The notes below the pieces were generated by a model. That model made no database searches, was not told where the DNA came from, and was given only the letters and a program-made list of their open reading frames with translations. A DNA stretch of 64,000 nt, taken from NCBI RefSeq assembly GCF_018100785.1, contig NZ_JAGJEC010000001.1, forward strand, positions 682,001 to 746,000, written 5' to 3'. Below are positions 54,719-61,867 of this stretch, one piece after another. Position 1 is the first letter of the stretch, and each line of letters starts with the position of its first letter. The position numbers and the translations under genes are program-made. This DNA comes from Maribacter sp. MMG018 (lineage in GTDB: Bacteria > Bacteroidota > Bacteroidia > Flavobacteriales > Flavobacteriaceae).

Positions 54719-55754
54719 GCCTCAACATTTATTGGTCATTAGACTTTCTGCCATGGGAGACGTGGCGATGACGGTTCCTGTCTTAATGGCTTTGACCAAA
54801 GAGTATCCTGAACTTAAGATTACTTTTTTAACGAAAGCTTTTTTAAAACCTGTTCTTGAGAATATTCCAAACGTAAAGGTGTACGTTGCGGAAGTTAACG
54901 GTAGACATAAAGGTATTAATGGCTTATGGAAGCTATACAAAGAACTTCGTAAGTTGAATATTGATGCTGTAGCGGACCTGCACAATGTATTGCGAAGCAA
55001 CATTTTAAAAATCTTCTTTGGTTTAAGTGGAACACCGTTCGTACAACTGGATAAAGGAAGAGCCGAGAAAAAGGCTTTAGTGGCAGAAAAAGACAAGAAA
55101 TTCGAACCTTTGATGCCCATGTACGATAGGTATGCGGAAGTTTTTTCGAAATTGGGCCTTGGGTTTCAATTAGACACGAAATGTATATGCAAGCCAAGAC
55201 CATTGGCTGAAGGTATAAAGTCGAAACTGGGGTTAAAGCCTTTAAAAACTATCGGAATAGCGCCGTTCGCGGCTTTTGAAGGAAAGGTGTACCCATTGCC
55301 ACTAATGGAGAAAGTTGTTTCTGAGTTGAATGCTGTAGCAAAGTATCAGATCTTACTTTTTGGAGGAGGGAAGAAAGAGGCGAAAATACTGGAAAAATGG
55401 GAAGGTACATATGAGAATTGTATATCCGTTATAGGTAAACTTAGCTTTAAGGAAGAATTAAACCTGATCGGTAATTTGAATGTCATGGTCTCAATGGACA
55501 GTGGAAACGGTCATTTGGCGGCCATTTACGGTGTTCCCGTAATTACTTTATGGGGAGTTACCCACCCGTATGCAGGGTTTTACCCTTTTGGGCAAGATGA
55601 AAGCAATGCCCTATTGGCAGATAGGACGCGTTTTCCCTTGATTCCTACTTCGGTGTATGGGAATAAATTTCCTCCGGGCTATGAAAAGGCCATGGAGACG
55701 ATTCCTCCAAAGAGGGTAATTCATAAAGTACTCGATATAATTAGCGGGCAATAA
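54705..55754 (+). CDS. Family 9 glycosyltransferase (LPS heptosyltransferase-like)
   Basis: 349 residues, start GTG at 54705 overlapping the preceding gene. GT-B fold: LLVIRLSAMGDVAMTVPVLMAL is the family-9 opening (R-x-x-x-x-G-D-x-x-x-x-x-P), then AVADLHNVLRSNIL (D-L-H), TIGIAPFAAFEGKVYPLPLM, ILLFGGGKKEAKILEKW, and VSMDSGNGHLAAIYGVPVITLWGVTHP (D-S-G-x-x-H-x-A), all GT9 landmarks. Predicted to add a heptose or related sugar to the LPS core from the cytoplasmic face. Convergent with the TetR gene, stops 4 bp apart. Confidence 0.88.
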   Translation: MVKNKPQHLLVIRLSAMGDVAMTVPVLMALTKEYPELKITFLTKAFLKPVLENIPNVKVYVAEVNGRHKGINGLWKLYKELRKLNIDAVADLHNVLRSNILKIFFGLSGTPFVQLDKGRAEKKALVAEKDKKFEPLMPMYDRYAEVFSKLGLGFQLDTKCICKPRPLAEGIKSKLGLKPLKTIGIAPFAAFEGKVYPLPLMEKVVSELNAVAKYQILLFGGGKKEAKILEKWEGTYENCISVIGKLSFKEELNLIGNLNVMVSMDSGNGHLAAIYGVPVITLWGVTHPYAGFYPFGQDESNALLADRTRFPLIPTSVYGNKFPPGYEKAMETIPPKRVIHKVLDIISGQ

Positions 55755-55758
55755 TGGT

Positions 55759-56376
55759 CTAAACACCTACGGTCATAGGATGTAGGGATCTAAAATATTG
55801 TTTTAATTGTGACATAAACCTATATTTTTTGGCACTTGGTGCTGCACCTACCATTAATGTTCTAATACCAAAATAGGCACTCATTAAATAAGTGGCCACA
55901 GCTTCACAGTCAACATGCCGGTCTATATATCCATTGAATTTTCCTTTTTGAAGAGTAGAGACCAGGTTTACTTCCCAAATAGCGACCACATCGTTTAAAT
56001 GTTTCATGATGTTCTCGTTCTTTCCTTGAAATTCGGTCAGAAAATTGCTCAGAATACAGCCAAAATCCATTTCATTGTGTACCGCCGTTTCCAAGGCATC
56101 TTCAAAGCAGTTGGTTATTAGGTCCAATGGGTTCTTATGGCCCTCTATGGGTTCTATTAAAGTGCTATAGACTTTTCTCGCAAGTAGGTTTTGCACGATT
56201 TGAATAAAGAAATCTTCTTTAGAATCAAAGTGATAGTAGAAAGCTCCTTTCGATAACGAAAGCCTTTTTAATATATCATCGATACTTGTATTGTAATATC
56301 CTTTGCTATAAAATAATTCCAGACCGGTGGTCTGCATATTGTGCATGGTGGCCATGCGTTTTAAATTTTTGTCCAT
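55759..56376 (-). CDS. TetR/AcrR-family transcriptional regulator
   Basis: Predicted ligand-responsive repressor. The frame opens at 56487 (242 residues), but the ATG at 56376 gives 205 residues, normal for TetR proteins, and begins ten residues before the DNA-binding helices; the extra 37 residues look non-conserved, so I prefer 56376. The helix-turn-helix is LELFYSKGYYNTSIDDILKR / LSLSKGAFYYHFDSKEDFF, near-perfect for the family. The ligand domain has a single conserved-looking Cys stretch (FGCILSNFLTEF). A 14-bp palindrome at 56527-56540 upstream is a likely operator, indicating autoregulation. Lies downstream of arsS on the same strand; it may or may not control that operon. Confidence 0.88.
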   Translation of the reverse strand: MDKNLKRMATMHNMQTTGLELFYSKGYYNTSIDDILKRLSLSKGAFYYHFDSKEDFFIQIVQNLLARKVYSTLIEPIEGHKNPLDLITNCFEDALETAVHNEMDFGCILSNFLTEFQGKNENIMKHLNDVVAIWEVNLVSTLQKGKFNGYIDRHVDCEAVATYLMSAYFGIRTLMVGAAPSAKKYRFMSQLKQYFRSLHPMTVGV

Positions 56377-56526
56377 GATTTCAAGATTTGGGTTATCCGA
56401 CCGTATGGTCTGTACAAAGAACTCAACAATATCTCTCCTCATTGGCGATAAACGGTGTAGGGAAGAAAATAATCGGTAAAAACCCATTATTCGGACGAAC
56501 TACATATTTAGCCATCGGAGAAACGG

Positions 56527-56540
56527 ACCGACCAGTCGGT
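56527..56540. promoter_or_regulatory. Palindromic TetR operator candidate
   Basis: ACCGACCAGTCGGT: 6-bp perfect arms around CA, the form typical of TetR-family operators, 150 bp from the preferred TetR start (40 bp from the longer one). A second, weaker half-related site, GACCGTATGGTC, lies at about 56398-56409. Confidence 0.6.
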
Positions 56541-56715
56541 TTAGGTGCAATTTTATAGGTTGAACGACAAGCTTGTTAGATGCAGTATACGGTATATATG
56601 GGGTATAGTGGGCGCTTTGACGCTTCATGAATTTAGCTTTTACCCACAAGGGATGATGGCTCCCTATTCTTTTTGAGGCTTATGAGGAAAAGGTATACCG
56701 GTCTAATTGATGGTA

Positions 56716-56751
56716 GACCCCCGTTATGATATAATTATCAATCGGGGGGTC
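56716..56751 (-). terminator. GC-rich hairpin downstream of arsS, possible terminator
   Basis: GACCCCC / GGGGGTC (7 bp) enclosing a second short stem TGATA / TATCA. It is 13 bp beyond the arsS stop but has no U-run, so it may instead protect or regulate the mRNA. Confidence 0.4.
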
Positions 56752-56763
56752 AAATAGTTCATA

Positions 56764-57819
56764 TTAGGCAACAGTTCCCTGACAGCTGCTACCAGAGCCG
56801 GCTGTACAGCCGTAACAGTGCTGAGATATAATAATGTTCCTGTTATTCAACAGGTCTTCGTTGTAATCTTTAATGTGTTTTACTTTACTGGCAACTTTTA
56901 AATCTAACATTTGATTAAAATCACAATCGTACAACCACCCGTCCCAACTGATGGATATGGTATTGGTGCACATGACATTGGCGACCGCGGCGGGGTTGTA
57001 GGCTTCGACCAGGGCATACATATAATCTTCATAATTTTCGGAAGCGATCAAATAATCTAAAAACCTGGCAATGGGTAGGTTCGTAATCGCGAACAGATTA
57101 TGAAACTGAATGTTAAAGTCCTCCATCAAGGCTTTTTTAAAGTCTTTTTCCAAAGCAGCTTGGTCCCCGGGCAAGTAGGCTCCAGAGGGGTTATAGACTA
57201 AGTCTAACCGTAAATCGCTATCGGGTATACCATACCCCCTCTCATTTAATTCTTGTAAGGCCTTAATAGATTTATCGAACACCCCGTTACCACGTTGTTT
57301 GTCGGTTTTTCCCCTTGTGTAGTGTGGCATGGATGAAATAACATGAACATTGTGTTTTTTAAAGAAATCGGGCAGGTCATAATACTTTTTGTTGGCCCTT
57401 ATAATGGTAAGGTTCGAACGAACAATAAAATCTTTGATGCCCGCCTTGGCGGCTTCTTCTACGAACCATCTAAAATGAGGGTTCATTTCTGGAGCGCCAC
57501 CAGTAAGGTCAAGGGTGTGTGCACCGGTATTTTTAATAACCTCTAGGCATTGTTGCATGGTTTCCCGGGTCATGATCTCTTTTCGGTCCGGACCCGCATC
57601 TACATGGCAGTGTTCGCAGACCTGATTGCACATATAACCTACATTGATCTGTAAGATTTCCAGTTTCTTTGGACGCAGGGGAAATTTACCGATCATGTCG
57701 ATCTTATCCTTAAAGTAAGGGAGTTCCCCTTCTTCAAAAATGCCACCGTTCAAGATTTCCAATTGTTTGTTGGAAACTGCTAGTTCATCTCCTTGCGCTT
57801 TTAGCGATTTTGTAGCCAT
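56764..57819 (-). CDS. arsS: ArsS-like radical SAM enzyme (arsenosugar biosynthesis family, DUF3641 C-terminus)
   Basis: 351 residues. Radical SAM cluster-binding cysteines C64, C68 and C71 in GYMCNQVCEHCHVDAGPDRKE, then DLTGGAPEMNPHF (SAM-binding G-G-x-P-E) and IIRSNLTI-type strand. The C-terminal Cys-rich DUF3641-type domain contains CTNTISISWDGWLYDCDFNQML and ends with HCYGCTAGSGSSCQGTVA (C335, C338, C346). In some family members a Cys in this tail is selenocysteine; here the gene ends at TAA and all positions are Cys. ArsS proteins take part in making arsenosugars (dimethylarsinoyl-ribosides) by a 5'-deoxyadenosyl transfer, as known for cyanobacteria; whether this one handles arsenic is inferred. 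Last gene of the operon, 72 bp after the fusion gene. No arsM is next to it. Confidence 0.85.
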   Translation of the reverse strand: MATKSLKAQGDELAVSNKQLEILNGGIFEEGELPYFKDKIDMIGKFPLRPKKLEILQINVGYMCNQVCEHCHVDAGPDRKEIMTRETMQQCLEVIKNTGAHTLDLTGGAPEMNPHFRWFVEEAAKAGIKDFIVRSNLTIIRANKKYYDLPDFFKKHNVHVISSMPHYTRGKTDKQRGNGVFDKSIKALQELNERGYGIPDSDLRLDLVYNPSGAYLPGDQAALEKDFKKALMEDFNIQFHNLFAITNLPIARFLDYLIASENYEDYMYALVEAYNPAAVANVMCTNTISISWDGWLYDCDFNQMLDLKVASKVKHIKDYNEDLLNNRNIIISQHCYGCTAGSGSSCQGTVA

Positions 57820-57891
57820 ATTTATAATTTAAGTAGCCATAATTTGTATTTGGAAGTAATGGTCATAAACTGACTTTTCCAAATACGGTTT

Positions 57892-59097
57892 CTACATAGA
57901 TAATTTGTTATACTTGTTCATCATTTGTACACCGTGTACCAAGGTAGCTCCGCTTTCAATGGCCGCTCCAACATGAACCGCCTCCATCATTTCTTCCTTG
58001 GTAATTCCCTTTTGTAAACCGTCTTTGGTATAGGCATCGATACAATATGGGCATTTCACCACATGTGAAACCGCAAGTGCTATTAATGATTTCTCTCTAG
58101 CACTTAGTGCGCCTTCTTCGAAAACCTTACCATAATAGTCAAAAAATTTAGTTCCGAGCTCTTCGCTCCATTCGGTTATTTTACTGAATTTTCTTAAATC
58201 CTTTGGGTCGTAATAAGAATCTGCCATCTGTTTCTGTGTTTTTGTTTTTATATTGTTTTCTAATGAATGGTCTAAAGCAATGGGAATGCCCTGTCCCATT
58301 TTTTCTATCTCGGGAAGTATTTCCATATTGTCCCATATACCCGATGAGAGGGTGTCGGCATATGCTTCCGGTAAATGGTTTTTGTACATTAATTGCTGTG
58401 TGGTCAAATAGTCATACTCAAAAGACCGATAAGTATATTTTATTTCGCCTTCTGCTATATCCATTAATACATACCACACCCTTGTAGTACCGTCATTGGC
58501 GGGCATACCTATGACACCGGGGTTCAACCAAATTTTGTTATTAATTGATTGATGAAAAGGAAGACCACAGTGGCCTGCAATGACCAGATCACTACCTGTT
58601 GCTTCAAAACATTGTTTTTTGCTTACATCCGCGTTGGATTTAAAGATGTATTCCGATACATTTTTATAGTTGCCATGAACCACGGTAATCTTTTTGCCGC
58701 CGTAATCAAAACTGATGTTTTCCGGTAAATTCGAGATCCATTCCAATGAGTTTTTTGATAAACGGCCTTTGGTATAGGGGAACCACATCTTAGAAAAATC
58801 GTCACATCTTCCTCCTGCCTTAAAATCGCAACCACAATCTTCGCTGTCATTTGCCAACTGTATTTCTACGTTGCCAGCAATGGACAATGCGCCCCATTGT
58901 CGGAACAAAGAGACCGTTTCTTCCGGTTGGGCACAGTAGCCCGTAATATCACCCGTACAAATGCAATTATCCGGTGCTATGCCCGCTGCTTCCGCAATGG
59001 ATATCAACTTTTGCAATGCCTGCAAATTGCTATAAACACCACCGAAAAGGAGTATTTTTCCAGTTTTGGCGCCAATATGTTTTATTTTTTTATCCAT
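57892..59097 (-). CDS. Fusion: phosphoesterase-like domain + AhpD-like (peroxidase-like) domain
   Basis: 401 residues. About 1-245 has the calcineurin phosphoesterase fold: GKILLFGGVYSNLQAL at the place of D-x-H-x-N, CTGDITGYCAQPEE (GD motif), IAGNVEIQLA (GNH position), VVHGNY, IAGHCGLPF (GHTH position), LNPGVIGMPANDG. The first D and H, the H of GNH and the second H of GHTH are replaced, so metal binding is doubtful. I recall this GG-x-Y-S-N variant with a C-G-C cluster (EDCGCDFKAGGRCDDFSKMW) as a subfamily trait. About 295-401 is a carboxymuconolactone/AhpD-like domain with the redox pair C349-C352 in KCPYCIDAYTKDG; it matches the arsenosugar-associated peroxidase-like family. In other genomes these are usually separate genes. 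The start overlaps the symporter gene by 16 bp. Confidence 0.78.
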   Translation of the reverse strand: MDKKIKHIGAKTGKILLFGGVYSNLQALQKLISIAEAAGIAPDNCICTGDITGYCAQPEETVSLFRQWGALSIAGNVEIQLANDSEDCGCDFKAGGRCDDFSKMWFPYTKGRLSKNSLEWISNLPENISFDYGGKKITVVHGNYKNVSEYIFKSNADVSKKQCFEATGSDLVIAGHCGLPFHQSINNKIWLNPGVIGMPANDGTTRVWYVLMDIAEGEIKYTYRSFEYDYLTTQQLMYKNHLPEAYADTLSSGIWDNMEILPEIEKMGQGIPIALDHSLENNIKTKTQKQMADSYYDPKDLRKFSKITEWSEELGTKFFDYYGKVFEEGALSAREKSLIALAVSHVVKCPYCIDAYTKDGLQKGITKEEMMEAVHVGAAIESGATLVHGVQMMNKYNKLSM

Positions 59098-60428
59098 CTA
59101 GGTATTAAATAAAGAGTTGTACAACATAAAATTCCCCATAGGTTGATCCATAACAAATCGGCATATTTTCCTGCCGTAAATATGAGTGCTTGGGGAAACT
59201 TGTCAAAAACCAATAAAAAGCCGAATACGATACCACAAAACACGCTTAAGTGAAAACTAATTTTAGGTGTATTGTCTTTCCAGAACAAGAATATCGGGGT
59301 CAGGCCTATTACCATAGTACCACTAATAGTGGTAGCGGAGAGTATTTCTGCATCTAAGAACACTGGAACGGTACCTATAATGGCAATAATAATCATAGAC
59401 CACCTGCCAAAGGACAAGGTGTTTCCTAGATTTAGATCAACGGACAGTAATTTAGAAAATGACGAAAACGTAGAATCCAATGTGGAGGCCGCCGAAGTGA
59501 TCATAATAAAGTTGATGACCAATAAAATGAAAACACCCATGGCCTTACCGACTTCCACCGCAGCCTGGCCGACCATGCCCTCCGATTGGGCATAGATGCC
59601 GATTACACTGAAGAAAATAATACATACGGCACCAACAACACTGGCCCAAAGAAAACTTTTTAATGTTGTTTTTGGTGAGCTTATAAAGCCTCTATCGGTT
59701 AAAACGGGGTCATGAAAGGGATAACTAAAAGATTGTAATAGGGCGGCAAACAATAAATTAAGTCCCGTTTCAAAGGACCAGACCCCTGAATTTGCTGCAT
59801 CTTTTATGGTTAACGATGATTCTTTTCCAAAAATATTGAACAATATTACCATTATAAGAATGGAGAATAACCCCATTTGGATAACATCGGTAAAAATTGA
59901 ACTGCTCATACCTCCTTTTAGGACATAGGCCAATGTGAGCAGGGTAAACAAGAGGATACTTCCATAATAGGCGCTTGTTCCTATATCCCCGAAATAAGAC
60001 CCAATGACCATTGTGTTGCTCCAGACCTCGTTGAACAATCTGATGGCAATGAGAACAGAAAAAACCGAGACGGCCGTTTTGCCGAACTTCGAGGTTAAAA
60101 AATGATGGATGCTGCTATAATGTCCATATATCCTCATACGGTATATGATAATGCCTGCAATAGTGAAAGATAGATAATAGCCGGCATAGGCAACACCCCC
60201 CACAATACCATAATCTAGCCCTAAATTGGCTGCATTTGTAATACTTTTGGCAAATATCCAGGAAATGACCAAACTGCCCATCAACATAAATGTGTTGGGA
60301 GCCTTTTTCCTTTGGACCGCCTTAAAAAACTGATTGGTGTCTTTTGCTAAAGGAGAAAGAAAGAATAACACCAAACTTGATGTTATAATGAGTCCCCATT
60401 GCCAAAATAAGATGTCTTTCATAATCAT
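59082..60428 (-). CDS. Sodium:solute symporter (SSS family)
   Basis: 448 residues from the ATG at 60428, which overlaps the susD stop by one base (TAATG); a longer frame from 60443 exists but would overlap susD more. About 12-13 transmembrane helices. SSS features: FMLMGSLVISWIFAKSIT near TM2, YGIVGGVAYAGYYLSF, AYVLKGGMSSSIFTDVIQMGLF (the G-G-x-x-x-x-x-x-T-D-x-x-Q signature of the family), and ITSAASTLDSTFSSFSKLLSVDL (the S-T-x-D-S sodium-site helix). Predicted to bring a small solute across the inner membrane with sodium. Sits between susD and the fusion gene, so the solute is presumably the compound taken in by SusCD. Confidence 0.88.
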   Translation of the reverse strand: MIMKDILFWQWGLIITSSLVLFFLSPLAKDTNQFFKAVQRKKAPNTFMLMGSLVISWIFAKSITNAANLGLDYGIVGGVAYAGYYLSFTIAGIIIYRMRIYGHYSSIHHFLTSKFGKTAVSVFSVLIAIRLFNEVWSNTMVIGSYFGDIGTSAYYGSILLFTLLTLAYVLKGGMSSSIFTDVIQMGLFSILIMVILFNIFGKESSLTIKDAANSGVWSFETGLNLLFAALLQSFSYPFHDPVLTDRGFISSPKTTLKSFLWASVVGAVCIIFFSVIGIYAQSEGMVGQAAVEVGKAMGVFILLVINFIMITSAASTLDSTFSSFSKLLSVDLNLGNTLSFGRWSMIIIAIIGTVPVFLDAEILSATTISGTMVIGLTPIFLFWKDNTPKISFHLSVFCGIVFGFLLVFDKFPQALIFTAGKYADLLWINLWGILCCTTLYLIPRWIKK

Positions 60429-61861
60429 TAATCTTTGTCCCACCAGACTTTTACGTTAATACTGTTTCCGTTTGTATTACTGGCCGCTATGCTGTAATTG
60501 GCATTGTTCAAAGCCTCTTCTTCTGGTGGGTAGGGCATACGAACGGGAATTTGGTTATTGTTTAAACTGGCAGAAACCTGTTTTAATCTTGGGAACCCCG
60601 TTCTTCTGTATTCGACCCAACCCTCATAGCCATTTATCATATTGGCGATCCATTTTTGGGTAATAATGGTTTCTAATGAATTTTCGGGGTCGTAGGCCCC
60701 TTGATCGGTCAAATAGTTCGGAGGTAGTTCTACCTGCCAATAATCAAAAGCCTGCAATACCCCGGTTTCATAGAATGTTTGGGCCTGGGCGTTTATATAT
60801 CCTTTATGGGCGGCTTCGGCCAATAGAAAATGAGTTTCCATACTGGTCATAAAATTGGCGTCCAAGAGTCCGGTGTTTTCCCTAAAAATGGTCCCCGTTA
60901 AGGAATAGTCGGACAAGGAAACAGTGGTGGCCGAGGCATCTATTCCGTTTAAAAGACCGTTATATTCATCTTCTGTTATACTGTTGGCAAAAGGTCTATA
61001 GAGTCTGGCAATTCTAGGGTCGTTTAATTCGGATAAGATATCGTGTATGGTTTCTGACATTACAAAATTGTTGAAATCACCAATACGTAAGCGGGCCAAA
61101 CGGAAGTTGTTGGGTTCACCATCGCTGAAATCGAAAACGGCATTCTCATTGTTACTGTCAATAAAATTTCCTTCGTTAACTATAGATTGTAACTCTTGTG
61201 AAATATTTACCCTGGCCGAAATGCGCATCAGGTACTTGATACGTAAGGAGTTTGCAAAACGTAACCATCCATCTAAATCGCCGTTAAATAGTATGTCGCC
61301 TTCCAATACAATGGTACCTTCGTAGTTTTGTATGGTCTCAATACCCTTTGAGAGATTGTCCAAAATACCATTCTCATCCATGTAAATAGATTCTTGCGAG
61401 TCGTATTTTGGGGTTACCGTGGTATTATCTCCCTTAAAGGCCTCGAAATAGGGAACATCGCCGAATAGATCGGTCAGGCTTGCCGCCATGTATGCCTTCA
61501 TAATTCTGGCAGGACCTTCATAGACCGCGTATGCCGGATTTTCTTTAGATAGGGCAAGAATAATTTCGTTGTCCCTAAGATTCTGGTAAAATATAGGCCA
61601 AGGATTTCCGCCCAATTGAGGGGATTTTAAGTTATGCCTATCAAAAAGATTAAAATCTAGCGCAGTGGTATATTGTCCCAATAAATTGCCCGCCGTAAAT
61701 CCTTCATACGACATTTGCTCGCCATAATCATAAATGACCTGTCGTAATAGTAAACTCGGCTGAACGCTTACGGGGGTATTAGTGTTGGTGTTGATTTCCT
61801 CAAAATTTTGAGTGCAACCCGCCAAGAATAAAAAACCGAGTATGATATATAGATATTTCAT
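60428..61861 (-). CDS. susD: SusD/RagB-family outer-membrane lipoprotein
   Basis: Surface lipoprotein that closes over the SusC channel and binds its ligand. 477 residues. Lipoprotein signal MKYLYIILGFLFLAGCTQNF (Cys16). The SusD-like type 2 pattern is visible: early FEEINTNTNTPVSVQPSLLLRQ, the TPR-like helices with RIMKAYMAASLTDLFGDVPYFEA (strong SusD motif), DNLSKGIETI, FANSLRIKYLMRIS, and the C-terminal block EYRRTGFPRL and IPVRMPYPPEEEALN. Ligand not predictable. Six bases downstream of the susC stop. Confidence 0.93.
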   Translation of the reverse strand: MKYLYIILGFLFLAGCTQNFEEINTNTNTPVSVQPSLLLRQVIYDYGEQMSYEGFTAGNLLGQYTTALDFNLFDRHNLKSPQLGGNPWPIFYQNLRDNEIILALSKENPAYAVYEGPARIMKAYMAASLTDLFGDVPYFEAFKGDNTTVTPKYDSQESIYMDENGILDNLSKGIETIQNYEGTIVLEGDILFNGDLDGWLRFANSLRIKYLMRISARVNISQELQSIVNEGNFIDSNNENAVFDFSDGEPNNFRLARLRIGDFNNFVMSETIHDILSELNDPRIARLYRPFANSITEDEYNGLLNGIDASATTVSLSDYSLTGTIFRENTGLLDANFMTSMETHFLLAEAAHKGYINAQAQTFYETGVLQAFDYWQVELPPNYLTDQGAYDPENSLETIITQKWIANMINGYEGWVEYRRTGFPRLKQVSASLNNNQIPVRMPYPPEEEALNNANYSIAASNTNGNSINVKVWWDKD

Positions 61862-61867
61862 GTTTCC

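Larger units (their letters stand above)
56488..56763. other. tetR / arsS intergenic region
   Basis: About 275 bp holding the TetR operator candidate and the GC-rich inverted repeat at 56716-56751. No small gene seen. Confidence 0.55.
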
